From the NCBI RefSeq assembly GCF_019443085.1, contig NZ_JAHZIL010000002.1, forward strand, positions 682,001 to 746,000: a DNA stretch of 64,000 nucleotides, given 5' to 3'. This document shows positions 47,269 through 56,392 of this stretch, piece after piece. A program made the translations under genes and the position numbers. The notes under the pieces are model-generated. The model searched no databases. It had not been told where the DNA came from and worked only from the letters and a program-made list of their open reading frames with translations. How positions within the stretch are numbered: the first letter of the stretch is position 1; every line of letters starts with the position of its first letter. The DNA comes from Marinobacter sp. F4218 (GTDB taxonomy: Bacteria > Pseudomonadota > Gammaproteobacteria > Pseudomonadales > Oleiphilaceae).

Positions 47269-48003
47269 ATGAAACACTCTGCCATTACACTGATTCTTTG
47301 CAGCTCGGCTTTTGTGACAGGCTTGGCCGCTGCGTCTCCCATCAAGATAGCGGATGTTACGGGGTCTTGGGTAAACGTGACGCCGGGTGCGCCCGTGGTC
47401 TCAGGCCTGAACACGGATACAATTAAGTGGGGAAATTCCAACCCTGATTACCAGAGTGGCTATGCTTTCCTTGGCAATGCGGCTCCAGCATTTCATGCCA
47501 CTGAGGGAGAGGAGTTTTCGCTCGGCGAGTTCATGCATTTCAACCACCCGATTGGCGGTACGCCTTTAACGAGTGCTGAACTCAAGGTTACAGCGATGGT
47601 CAATCTCGACGGAGTTTCCCAAATACTGGAATCCATCTTTCAGTTCGACCACTGGGAAACCGTCAACGGACCAGCCGCCGGTGAAACATGCGCCAATGGA
47701 GAATCCAGAGAATCTACGATTAATCAATATGGATGCGCCGACCGCGTCACTCTCGCGTTGAACGAGTCGAGTTCTTCCTACTATGCGATTGGCTCGAAAA
47801 AGTACTATCTGGATATCACCGGATTCTTCCAAGACGGTGAACTCGCTCACGAACTGTGGACCCAGGAGAGGACCACGAGTACCTCATTGCTTTCGGGCAT
47901 CATACGGTCCAGTGCCTTGGAAGTGCCTGAGCCATCATCCTTCGCTCTGGTAGCGCTAAGTTTGCTCGGCTTTTTCTCAAGGAAGATGTGGAGAAGAGGT
48001 TAG
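47269..48003 (+). CDS. THxN-family-like PEP-CTERM protein
   Basis: This 244-aa exported protein has a signal peptide (about 1-22), a mature domain with 'TGSWVNVTPG', 'IKWGNSNPDYQSGYAFLG' and 'FSLGEFMHFNHPIGG', and a C-terminal 'VPEPSSFALVALSLLGFFSR' followed by KMWRRG, a classic PEP-CTERM sorting signal. The F-x-LG-x-F-x-H-x-N-x-PI pattern fits the THxN group of PEP-CTERM proteins, with Met in place of Thr before His. It lies between prpF and prpD on the opposite strand. It should be anchored to or secreted across the envelope by an exosortase encoded elsewhere. Confidence 0.87.
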   Translation: MKHSAITLILCSSAFVTGLAAASPIKIADVTGSWVNVTPGAPVVSGLNTDTIKWGNSNPDYQSGYAFLGNAAPAFHATEGEEFSLGEFMHFNHPIGGTPLTSAELKVTAMVNLDGVSQILESIFQFDHWETVNGPAAGETCANGESRESTINQYGCADRVTLALNESSSSYYAIGSKKYYLDITGFFQDGELAHELWTQERTTSTSLLSGIIRSSALEVPEPSSFALVALSLLGFFSRKMWRRG

Positions 48004-48074
48004 CCTGACTGTTCTGGCTGAAAATGGCCGCAGTGACATCCCTGGAATGGATGCCACCGGGCTATTATTGCACT

Positions 48075-49253
48075 CTAAAAAGTGTCCTCGGGAACACGCA
48101 CCCACCCTTCCATGAGTATCCGCGCACTTCGACTCATGATAGCTTTGGTTGCTGTCCATTCGCCGTCCTCTTGCCGCGCCTCAGCGCCCACACGGAGCGT
48201 GCCTGAAGGGTGGCCAAAGGTCACATCGGTACGATCGCCTCCACCGGCAGCAAGGTTCACAAGAGTTCCCGGAACGGCTGACGCCGTTGCAATGGCAACT
48301 GCAGCTGTGCCCATCATGGCATGGTGGAGTTTGCCCATGGACAAGGCTCTGACCAGGACATCGATCTCACCGGCCCTGATCTGTTTTCCACTGGACGAGA
48401 TGTAATCCGCGGGCGAACTGACGAAGGCAACCTTGGGCGTGTGCTGCCGATTCGCCGCTTCCTCAATGTTTTCGATCAACCCCATTCGCACGGCACCGTG
48501 GGCCCGAATCGTCTCAAACATCGCCAGCGCCTTTGGGTCGCTGTTGATGTCATCCTGCAATTCAGTCCCTGTGTAGCCGATATCCTCGGCGTTCACAAAG
48601 ATTGTCGGGATACCTGCGTTGATCATCGTAGCCTTGAGTGAACCGACTCCGGGAACCTCGAGTTCGTCAACCACATTGCCAGTCGGGAACATGGCTCCGT
48701 CGCCATCGGCGGGGTCCATGAATTCCACCTGAACCTCGGCCGCCGGGAAGGTCACTCCGTCCAGCTCGAAATCACCGGTTTCCTGAACTTCTCCGTTGGT
48801 AATTGGTACTTGGGCGACGATGGTTTTCCGGATGTTGGCCTGCCAGATACGGACCTTGCAGAAGCCGTTGTCGGGAATGCGATCTCGCGAAACAAACCCA
48901 CCGTTGATGGCGAATGCGCCGACCGCGGCGGTCAAGTTGCCGCAATTTCCGCTCCAGTCTACAAACGGCTTGTCGATAGACACCTGCCCGAAAAGGTAGT
49001 CCACATCGTGATCAGGCTGGGTAGGGTCAGCCAGGATCACCGTTTTGCTGGTGCTGGAGGTCGCCCCGCCCATACCGTCGATTTGCTTCTGATAGGGGTC
49101 CGGGCTGCCAATGACTCTCAGCAGCAGCTGGTCTCTGGCCGTACCCGGAACCCGGGCGGCTTCCGGCAGATCCTGCAGCCGGAAAAACACGCCCTTGCTG
49201 GTTCCGCCACGCATATACGTGGCGGGGATTCTGATTTGCGCTGGAAAGCTCAT
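48075..49253 (-). CDS. prpF: 2-methylaconitate isomerase PrpF (AcnD accessory protein)
   Basis: This 392-aa protein shows the PrpF pattern 'ATYMRGGTSKGVFFRLQDL', 'QIDGMGGATSSTSKTVIL', 'FVDWSGNCGNLTAAVGAFAI' and 'HHAMMGTAAVAIATA'. It isomerises the product of AcnD so that methylisocitrate can be formed. The start overlaps the acnD stop by 4 bp (ATGA), which fits their obligate pairing. It converges with the PEP-CTERM gene 71 bp away. Confidence 0.94.
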   Translation of the reverse strand: MSFPAQIRIPATYMRGGTSKGVFFRLQDLPEAARVPGTARDQLLLRVIGSPDPYQKQIDGMGGATSSTSKTVILADPTQPDHDVDYLFGQVSIDKPFVDWSGNCGNLTAAVGAFAINGGFVSRDRIPDNGFCKVRIWQANIRKTIVAQVPITNGEVQETGDFELDGVTFPAAEVQVEFMDPADGDGAMFPTGNVVDELEVPGVGSLKATMINAGIPTIFVNAEDIGYTGTELQDDINSDPKALAMFETIRAHGAVRMGLIENIEEAANRQHTPKVAFVSSPADYISSSGKQIRAGEIDVLVRALSMGKLHHAMMGTAAVAIATASAVPGTLVNLAAGGGDRTDVTFGHPSGTLRVGAEARQEDGEWTATKAIMSRSARILMEGWVRVPEDTF

Positions 49254-51847
49254 GCGGCGCCCTCCGCCTCCAGGAAGTCCTGAGCGAATCGCTGGAGCAC
49301 ACCCCCGGCGGAGTAGATTGAAACCTCTTCCTCGGTATCGAGCCGGCAGATCACGGGCACATGCTCGGTGCTGCCGTTCTTACGATGAATCACCAGCGTC
49401 AGCTCGGCTTTCGGCGAGGCAACGCCCTCGACATCGTAGGTTTCCGTGCCATCCAGTGCCAAAGTCTGGCGAGTCGTGCCTTCCTCGAACTGCAAAGGCA
49501 TCACACCCATACCCACCAGGTTCGTGCGGTGAATGCGCTCAAAGCCCTCGGCGACGATGGCTTCAACGCCCGCCAGGGCTACGCCTTTGGCAGCCCAGTC
49601 GCGGGAAGAACCCTGACCATAATCTGCCCCGGCAATAATAATCAGCGGCTGCTTACGCTCCATGTAGGTTTCAATCGCCTCCCACATGCGCGTTACCTTC
49701 CCTTCCGGCTCAACCCGGGCCAGGGAGCCTTGTTTCACATTGCCATTCTCATCCCGGACCATTTCGTTGAACAGCTTGGGATTGGCGAAGGTGGCACGCT
49801 GGGCCGTGAGGTGGTCGCCACGGTGCGTTGCGTAGGAATTGAAGTCTTCCTCCGGCAAGCCCATTTTCGCCAGGTATTCACCGGCCGCACTGTTGGCGAG
49901 GATGGCGTTCGAGGGCGACAGGTGGTCAGTGGTGATATTGTCCGGCAGAATCGCCAGCGGGCGCATGCCCTTGAGGGTCTTCTCGCCGGCAAGCCCACCC
50001 TCCCAGTAGGGAGGACGACGAATGTAGGTGCTCTGGGGGCGCCATTCGTAATTCGGATTGGTGTTCGCCTGGGCATCGCGAGTGATGTCGAACATCGGGA
50101 TGTAGGTACTGCGGAATTGCTCCGGCTTGACGCTCGCCTTCACAATTGCGTCAATTTCTTCATCGTTCGGCCAGATATCTTTCAGCGTTATCGGGTTACC
50201 GTCCTGATCATAGCCCAGCGCATCTTTCTCAATATCAAAACGGATTGTTCCTGCAATCGCATAGGCGACAACCAGCGGCGGAGAAGCCAGGAATGCCTGT
50301 TTCGCATAGGGGTGAATCCGCCCGTCAAAGTTCCGGTTACCGGACAGGACCGCTGTAGAGTATAGGTCCCGGTCGATGATTTCCTGCTGGATCTTTGGGT
50401 CCAGCGCACCGCTCATGCCGTTGCAGGTCGTACAGGCAAAAGCGACGACGCCAAAACCGAGGTCTTCAAGTTCCGGAAGGAGATTGGCCTCTTCAAGGTA
50501 CATTTTCACCGTTTTGGATCCCGGTGCCAGCGAGGTCTTCACCCAGGGTTTCCTCGTGAGTCCCAGCTTGTTGGCGTTGCGGGCAATCAGGCCCGCTGCC
50601 ACCATGTTCCTGGGGTTCGAGGTATTGGTGCAACTGGTGATTGCTGCAATGATCACCGCACCATCGGGCATCTTGCCCTCTTCCTGCTCCCACTCACCGG
50701 CAATTCCGCGCTTGGCAAGCTCGGAGGTCGGCAGGTGCGCATGCGGGTTGGAGGGGCCTGCCAAGGTCCGCTCAACTTTGGACAGGTCAAACTTCAATAC
50801 CCGCTCGTACTCGACCTGTTTCAGGCTGTCAGCCCAGAGCCCTGTGTGCTTGGCGTACGTCTCGACGAGGGCAACCTGATCATCCTCACGCCCGGTCAGT
50901 TTCAGATAGTCAATCGTCTGGCCATCGATGTAGAACATGGCCGCAGTCGCACCGTACTCTGGCGTCATATTCGAGATGGTGGCGCGGTCGCCAACCGTGA
51001 GGCTGTCTGCACCCTCACCGTAGAACTCCAGGTACGCGCCAACAACCCGCTCTTTACGCAGGAATTCGGTAATAGCGAGCACCATATCGGTACCGGTAAT
51101 GCCCGGCCGCAGCTTACCCGTCAGTTCCACACCGACGATGTCCGGCAGGCGCATCATCGAGGCACGACCAAGCATCACGCTCTCGGCTTCCAGGCCACCC
51201 ACACCGACAGAGATGACGCCCAGAGCATCAACCATCGGAGTGTGGCTGTCGGTCCCTACACAGGTATCCGGGAAGGCTACACCGTCACGGGACTGCACCA
51301 CCGGAGACATCTTCTCCAGATTGATCTGGTGCATGATCCCATTGCCGGGCGGGATCACATCCACATTCTTGAAGGCCGTTTTTGTCCAGTCTATGAAGTG
51401 GAAACGGTCATCGTTGCGACGGTCTTCCACCGCACGGTTCTTCTCAAACGCATCCTTTTCAAAACCCGCGTGCTCTACCGCCAGCGAATGGTCGACGATC
51501 AACTGGGTTGGAACCACAGGGTTCACTTTAGCGGGATCACCACCTTTCTCAGCGATGGCGTCCCGCAGGCCCGCGAGGTCAACCAGGGCGGTCTGGCCAA
51601 GAATGTCGTGACAGACCACACGCGCGGGATACCACGGAAAATCCAGATCGCGCTTACTCTCGATCAGCTGCTTAAGTGAAGCCGTCAGCATCTCCGGATC
51701 GCAACGGCGGACCAACTGTTCGGCCAGGATCCGGGAGGTGTATGGAAGCGTGTCATAGGCACCAGGCTGGATGTCTTCCACGGCCTGGCGGGTATCGAAA
51801 TAGTCCAGGTCGGTGCCCGGGAGTGGCTTACGGTAATCAGTGTTCAT
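49250..51847 (-). CDS. acnD: Fe/S-dependent 2-methylisocitrate dehydratase AcnD
   Basis: This 865-aa aconitase-family enzyme has iron-sulphur ligand motifs 'IAAITSCTNTSNPRN' and 'VVAFACTTCNGMSGALDP', the substrate-side 'FPDTCVGTDSHTPMVDALG', and the swivelling C-terminal domain 'IIAGADYGQGSSRDWAAKG'. Its length and its neighbours prpC and prpF mark it as AcnD rather than AcnA. It dehydrates and rehydrates 2-methylcitrate in propionate use. An 81-bp gap separates it from prpC. Confidence 0.95.
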   Translation of the reverse strand: MNTDYRKPLPGTDLDYFDTRQAVEDIQPGAYDTLPYTSRILAEQLVRRCDPEMLTASLKQLIESKRDLDFPWYPARVVCHDILGQTALVDLAGLRDAIAEKGGDPAKVNPVVPTQLIVDHSLAVEHAGFEKDAFEKNRAVEDRRNDDRFHFIDWTKTAFKNVDVIPPGNGIMHQINLEKMSPVVQSRDGVAFPDTCVGTDSHTPMVDALGVISVGVGGLEAESVMLGRASMMRLPDIVGVELTGKLRPGITGTDMVLAITEFLRKERVVGAYLEFYGEGADSLTVGDRATISNMTPEYGATAAMFYIDGQTIDYLKLTGREDDQVALVETYAKHTGLWADSLKQVEYERVLKFDLSKVERTLAGPSNPHAHLPTSELAKRGIAGEWEQEEGKMPDGAVIIAAITSCTNTSNPRNMVAAGLIARNANKLGLTRKPWVKTSLAPGSKTVKMYLEEANLLPELEDLGFGVVAFACTTCNGMSGALDPKIQQEIIDRDLYSTAVLSGNRNFDGRIHPYAKQAFLASPPLVVAYAIAGTIRFDIEKDALGYDQDGNPITLKDIWPNDEEIDAIVKASVKPEQFRSTYIPMFDITRDAQANTNPNYEWRPQSTYIRRPPYWEGGLAGEKTLKGMRPLAILPDNITTDHLSPSNAILANSAAGEYLAKMGLPEEDFNSYATHRGDHLTAQRATFANPKLFNEMVRDENGNVKQGSLARVEPEGKVTRMWEAIETYMERKQPLIIIAGADYGQGSSRDWAAKGVALAGVEAIVAEGFERIHRTNLVGMGVMPLQFEEGTTRQTLALDGTETYDVEGVASPKAELTLVIHRKNGSTEHVPVICRLDTEEEVSIYSAGGVLQRFAQDFLEAEGAA

Positions 51848-51928
51848 CGGCAGAAACTCATGTCAGGTATCGAAGATGTGGGCGGGAACGGGCACTCCCG
51901 GGAAAACTCCGGGAGTGCCTCGGCAGGC

Positions 51929-53059
51929 TTACGGGCGCTCGTCGATGGGCACCCACTTCGAATCCGCGGGACCGGTATACTCGGCACTGGGACGAATGAT
52001 CCGGTTGTTTTCCCGCTGTTCTTTTACATGGGCAGTCCAGCCCGAAACCCGCGACATAACAAAGATCGGGGTAAACAGCTCGGTTGGAATGCCCATGAAG
52101 TGATAGGCCGAGGCGTGGAAGAAGTCGGCGTTACAGAACAGCTTTTTCTCCCGCCACATAACCTCTTCACAACGGAGCGAAACCGGGTAAAGGACGGTAT
52201 CGCCCACTTCATCCGCCAGCTTTTCGGACCATTTTTTGATAATCGCGTTACGGGGATCCGAGTCCTTGTAGATGGCATGGCCGAAGCCCATGATCTTTTC
52301 TTTCCGCTCGAGCATGCCCATCAGGCCCGCTTCTGCTTCATCCGGAGTACTGAACCTCTGGATCAGCTCCATGGCTGCCTCATTCGCTCCGCCATGCAGA
52401 GGCCCCCGCAAGGTGCCGATAGCGCCCGTCACACAGCTGTGAATATCGGACAGCGTGGAGGCGCAGACACGGGCCGTGAAGGTGGACGCATTGAACTCGT
52501 GCTCCGCGTACAGGATCAGCGACACGTTCATTACTCGCTCATGAAGCTCGCTCGGTTTCTTACCGTGCAGCAGCTCCAGAAAATGGCCACCGATAGAATC
52601 AACATCACTGTCAGTCTCAATTCGAACACCTTCGTGCGCAAATCGATACCAGTAGGTAATGATCGACGGGAAAACGGCCAGCATGCGATCGATCTTGTCG
52701 TCCTGCTCGCTGAAATCTTTTTCCGTCTCCAGGTTGCCCAACATGGAACAACCGGTGCGCATGACGTCCATGGGGTGCGCATCCCTGGGAATCTGCTCAA
52801 GCACAGTCTTCAAGGCAGCCGGAAGGCCTCGGAGACTCTGCAGCTTCTGTTTGTAGGCGTCCAGCTCCTGGCGGTTGGGCAGCTTGCCTCTCAACAGCAG
52901 GTAGGCAATTTCCTCAAACTGGGCCTTCTCAGCCAGATCGGCGATTTCATATCCGCGATAGGTCAGTCCTGCACCGGACTGGCCCACCGTACACAAGGCC
53001 GTTTGACCCGCTACCTGTCCGCGCAGACCTGCGCCTCCCAGTTTCTTCGCTTCAGCCAT
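51929..53059 (-). CDS. prpC: 2-methylcitrate synthase
   Basis: This 376-aa citrate-synthase-family enzyme condenses propionyl-CoA with oxaloacetate. It has 'SGAGLTYRGYEIADLAE', 'RDAHPMDVMRTG', 'RGPLHGGANEAAMELI' and 'IMGFGHAIYKDSDPRN', which hold the catalytic His and Asp. The compact size and place in the prp operon indicate PrpC. GGGAGA precedes the ATG. Confidence 0.95.
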   Translation of the reverse strand: MAEAKKLGGAGLRGQVAGQTALCTVGQSGAGLTYRGYEIADLAEKAQFEEIAYLLLRGKLPNRQELDAYKQKLQSLRGLPAALKTVLEQIPRDAHPMDVMRTGCSMLGNLETEKDFSEQDDKIDRMLAVFPSIITYWYRFAHEGVRIETDSDVDSIGGHFLELLHGKKPSELHERVMNVSLILYAEHEFNASTFTARVCASTLSDIHSCVTGAIGTLRGPLHGGANEAAMELIQRFSTPDEAEAGLMGMLERKEKIMGFGHAIYKDSDPRNAIIKKWSEKLADEVGDTVLYPVSLRCEEVMWREKKLFCNADFFHASAYHFMGIPTELFTPIFVMSRVSGWTAHVKEQRENNRIIRPSAEYTGPADSKWVPIDERP

Positions 53060-53104
53060 TGTTGCTCTCCCTCATCTCAGGATGATCATCAGTCACGTAT
53101 CGGA

Positions 53105-53992
53105 TTAGTTATTCTTCTGCTGGAAAAGCTGATCCAGCTTCTGCTCGAACTCGTGGTAGTTCAGGAAATCATAAAGCTCCATCCGCGTCTGCATCAGATC
53201 GACCACATCTTTCTGATCGCCCTTCTCAAGGATGTTCTGGTAAACAGACAGGGCAGCCTTGTTCATCGCGCGGAAGGCGCTCAGCGGGTACAGAACCATG
53301 TCAGCACCGGCATCGCCGAGCTCTGAGCGGTTGTAAAGAGGCGTGGCGCCAAACTCGGTAATGTTCGCCAGAATCGGCACATCCAGCGCGTCCGCGAACG
53401 CCTTGTAATGCTCAAGTTCGGTCACCGCCTCCGCGAAAATACCGTCGGCCCCCGCTTCAATACACGCCTTGGCCCGTTCGATGGCAGCGTCCAACCCTTC
53501 TTTCTGGAAGGCATCGGTACGGGCCATAATGAAGAAGTCATCATCCTCTCTGGCATCTACAGCGGCCTTGATGCGGTCAACCATTTCTTCCTGCGACACG
53601 ATTTCCTTATTCGGTCGGTGCCCACAGCGCTTCTGGGCCACCTGATCCTCAATATGGACAGCGGCAGCACCCGCCCGTTCCATCTCACGAATGGTGCGGG
53701 CAATGTTGAAGGCCCCACCCCAACCTGTGTCGATATCCACCAGCAGCGGCAGATCGCAGGCCGCAGTAATACGACGAACATCTTCTACAACGTCATTCAT
53801 GCTGGTCATGCCCAGATCCGGCAGACCATAGGAGGCGTTTGCGACACCGCCGCCCGAAAGGTAGATCGCCTGATGCCCTACTTTCTGCGCCATCATCGCC
53901 GCATAAGCGTTGATGGTGCCTACAATCTGCAGGGGCTGGTTTTCTTTCAATGCCTTGCGGAAGCGTGCTCCCGGGGAAAGTTTGGTGGACAT
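53105..53992 (-). CDS. prpB: 2-methylisocitrate lyase
   Basis: This 295-aa enzyme cleaves 2-methylisocitrate to pyruvate and succinate. It shows '[20 protein letters not shown]', '[17 protein letters not shown]', '[18 protein letters not shown]' (the K-R-C-G-H active-site loop) and '[18 protein letters not shown]'. The ATG at 53992 follows GAGGG; an ATG at 54007 is less likely. It lies just after the GntR gene. Confidence 0.95.
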   Translation of the reverse strand: MSTKLSPGARFRKALKENQPLQIVGTINAYAAMMAQKVGHQAIYLSGGGVANASYGLPDLGMTSMNDVVEDVRRITAACDLPLLVDIDTGWGGAFNIARTIREMERAGAAAVHIEDQVAQKRCGHRPNKEIVSQEEMVDRIKAAVDAREDDDFFIMARTDAFQKEGLDAAIERAKACIEAGADGIFAEAVTELEHYKAFADALDVPILANITEFGATPLYNRSELGDAGADMVLYPLSAFRAMNKAALSVYQNILEKGDQKDVVDLMQTRMELYDFLNYHEFEQKLDQLFQQKNN

Positions 53993-54010
53993 GATGCGTA
54001 CCCTCATCTA

Positions 54011-54691
54011 TCAGATAGTTAAAACGCCTTCCTGAATCTTCTTTTCGATATTTCGGCGAGCGGCGTTGATGTGTCGTTTCATCAAAAATTCGGCGAGTTC
54101 ACCATCACGCTGGGCAATGGCTTCGACGATACGGCGGTGTTCACCGAGCGCCAGATGGGGGCGCCCGGCGGAGGTGCTTAACCGGTAACGGTACATTCGC
54201 ACCATGTAATAGAGATCGCCCAGTAACATCTGGGCCAGTTTGGTATTGCGGCTGCCGGTGGCAATGCGGTGATGGAAATCGTAGTCACCCTCTGCCTGGT
54301 AATAGGCCTGCCCCTGAGCCTCTTCAATCATGCGTTCGTGAACATCCAGTGTAGCCTGCAGGTCGGAAATCTCCGCATCGGTCATTCTCTCGGCAGCCTG
54401 CCGGGCGGCAAGCCCCTCCATCACTTCCCGGATGCGATAGAGCTCAACCAACTCTGCAGCGCTCACGGACACCACTTTCACGCCGGCATGGGGCCGGCGA
54501 ACCAGAAGCCCTCGGGATTCGAGGCGGCCCAGAGCCTCCCGGAGCGGTCCGCGGGTCAGGTTGAACCGGGTACAAAGCTCGAGCTCTCCGATCTTTTCTC
54601 CCGGAGCGAGCTCACCTTTTACGATGGATGTTTGCAGACAATCGAATGCTTCATCCGCACGGGTGTATGTTTTTTCGCTGACCTCTGGCAT
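54011..54691 (-). CDS. GntR-family regulator of the prp operon (FCD type)
   Basis: From the ATG at 54691 this is a 226-aa GntR/FadR-type regulator: winged helix-turn-helix at about 10-75 ('GEKIGELELCTRFNLTRGPL', then 'REALGRLESRGLLVRRP') and a C-terminal FCD ligand-binding domain ('LYRIREVMEGLAARQAAERM', 'YDFHHRIATGSRN'). It is the first gene of the prp operon and so most likely senses a methylcitrate-pathway intermediate. Three operator-like sites lie directly upstream. Confidence 0.9.
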   Translation of the reverse strand: MPEVSEKTYTRADEAFDCLQTSIVKGELAPGEKIGELELCTRFNLTRGPLREALGRLESRGLLVRRPHAGVKVVSVSAAELVELYRIREVMEGLAARQAAERMTDAEISDLQATLDVHERMIEEAQGQAYYQAEGDYDFHHRIATGSRNTKLAQMLLGDLYYMVRMYRYRLSTSAGRPHLALGEHRRIVEAIAQRDGELAEFLMKRHINAARRNIEKKIQEGVLTI

Positions 54692-54693
54692 TT

Positions 54694-54787
54694 TTGTTAA
54701 CAATCCGGAATATTTTCCAGAGAAATTACGCCGAAAAGCCCATATTGTCAACAATGCACTTCAGCACAGTGCAGTTATTGTCAACAT
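54694..54787. promoter_or_regulatory. Three GntR-type operator sites upstream of the prp operon
   Basis: TTGTTAACAA (54694-54703), TTGTCAACAA (54745-54754) and TTGTCAACAT (54778-54787) all fit T-N-G-T-NN-A-C-N-A, the known FadR/FCD-type GntR operator pattern. The first ends 2 bp before the regulator's ATG. Autoregulation and control of prp genes are expected. Confidence 0.65.
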
Positions 54788-54799
54788 TCAAGCTGCCGA

Positions 54800-56380
54800 T
54801 CAGTACAGTTCTCTTTCCTTGGGTGGCGGCGGTGAATACTGATACACCCACGTCTCGGTCAGTACTTCGTCACCCAACTTCAGCACCACTGTCAGATCAA
54901 TGGGGTCAGTCGAATTATCCGGTACAAGATCGAACATCGCTCGATAGCCGTTGAGCGAAGCCAGGGGCCTCGCCGACGAGATTTCGACAGAGCCGCGACT
55001 CACCGTTATCACCGGTTCCACCTGCGCGTCCCCGGATAGCATCTCCAACATGCCACCGGCAAAATCGATAACGAACCGCCACGAAAAGTACTCTCTCGGT
55101 TGACCTACAACGCCACCCAGCCCTGTCCGGGTTGCTCGGGTTGTTGCCAGTCTGGCTTCGCCAAGCGGCGCTGTATCGCCCCAGGTGAGACGATAGGAGA
55201 ACAGATACTCCTGCCCCGGAGACAGGACTGTTTCCGGATTCCAGTAGGCCACTATGTTGTCGAACGTTTCATCAACAGTTGGAATTTCTACGAGGTCGAC
55301 GCTGCCCGCGCCCCAGCCATCCAGAGGTTCCACCCAGAGACCGGGGCGTCGATCATAGAAAACCCCGTCGTCCTGGTAATGATCGAAGTCTCGGTCGCGC
55401 TGCAAAAGCCCGAAGCCTTTCGGATGCTGATCGAGGAAACTGTTGTAGCGGAGACTCCCGGGATTCACGATCGGTCGCCAGATCCACTGATCTGCCCCGG
55501 TGTGCATGAGCAGGCCATCTGAATCATGGATTTCCGGTCGCCAGTCATAGTCCATCCGGCGACTGTTCTCGCCGACCTGATACATGCTGGTCAGTGGTGC
55601 AATGCCGAGCCTGTCGATTTCTTTCCTGGGATACAGCGCCACCTCAACGTCCATCACAAATCTGGCGCCGGGATCCAATACAAACGCGTAGGCACCGGTG
55701 ACGCTTGGCGAATCCAGCAAAGCCCAGACCCGGAGTGCCTTTGCTCCGGGCGCTGGCCGTTCGAGCCAATACTCTGCAAAACGTGGAAATTCCTCACCGT
55801 CGGGCCCCGCCGTGTTGATGGCCAGCCCCCGAGCGGACATACCGTACTGGATCTCTTTTCCCACAGCGCGGAAATAGCTCGCACCCAGAAAGGCGGCAAG
55901 ATCCAGCTCAAAATTGGTGTGATAATGAATACGAAAACCCGCGAACCCCAGGTCCCGGGGAAGTTTTCCCAACGGCTGTTCGCCTTCGTACTTGAAATAA
56001 TCCGGGTGGTACTCCAGCGGCCAGGCCATACCCTCCTGCACCTCATGGATGCGAACGGGGGTCTGGAAATACAGGCCGAGATGAAAGAGTTGCACCCGGA
56101 ATGGCAGAGATTGACCGGCCCACAACGCGCGATCAGGGCGAAAACTGATTGCCTGATAATCATCCCAGGACAAGGCCTTCAGCGAGTCGGGCAATTCGCC
56201 CTCATGGGATTCATAAGATTGCTCGGACAAATACCTGGCCCTGCCTTTCAGCCACTCGTAGCTGAACGTTTTCGGACCCTCTGACGGACTCTCGCTCTCT
56301 GCAGCCCACAACCAGCCGGACGGGAAATAGTAGCTACCCGCACCGACTGCAACCCACCTGAGCAGTGAACGCCTGTCCAT
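54800..56380 (-). CDS. opgD: Periplasmic glucan biosynthesis protein OpgD (MdoD)-like
   Basis: This 526-aa member of the MdoG family has a twin-arginine signal ('DRRSLLRWVAVGAG'), which in known systems marks OpgD rather than OpgG. Family motifs include 'LFHLGLYFQTPVRIHEV', 'DLGFAGFRIHYH', 'FLGASYFRAVGKEIQYGMSA' and 'RPEIHDSDGLLMHTG'. It acts in the periplasm on the beta-glucan backbone made by OpgH. It starts 12 bp after opgH behind a strong AAGGAGG, at the end of the opg operon. Confidence 0.88.
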   Translation of the reverse strand: MDRRSLLRWVAVGAGSYYFPSGWLWAAESESPSEGPKTFSYEWLKGRARYLSEQSYESHEGELPDSLKALSWDDYQAISFRPDRALWAGQSLPFRVQLFHLGLYFQTPVRIHEVQEGMAWPLEYHPDYFKYEGEQPLGKLPRDLGFAGFRIHYHTNFELDLAAFLGASYFRAVGKEIQYGMSARGLAINTAGPDGEEFPRFAEYWLERPAPGAKALRVWALLDSPSVTGAYAFVLDPGARFVMDVEVALYPRKEIDRLGIAPLTSMYQVGENSRRMDYDWRPEIHDSDGLLMHTGADQWIWRPIVNPGSLRYNSFLDQHPKGFGLLQRDRDFDHYQDDGVFYDRRPGLWVEPLDGWGAGSVDLVEIPTVDETFDNIVAYWNPETVLSPGQEYLFSYRLTWGDTAPLGEARLATTRATRTGLGGVVGQPREYFSWRFVIDFAGGMLEMLSGDAQVEPVITVSRGSVEISSARPLASLNGYRAMFDLVPDNSTDPIDLTVVLKLGDEVLTETWVYQYSPPPPKERELY

Positions 56381-56392
56381 GCTTCCTCCTTC

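Noticed and set aside
49361..53326. Long plus-strand open frames opposite acnD and prpC (for example 51860-53326, 49361-50365, 50735-51679).
   Set aside because: They lie fully antisense to well-recognised enzymes, match no family and are explained by codon bias of the real genes.
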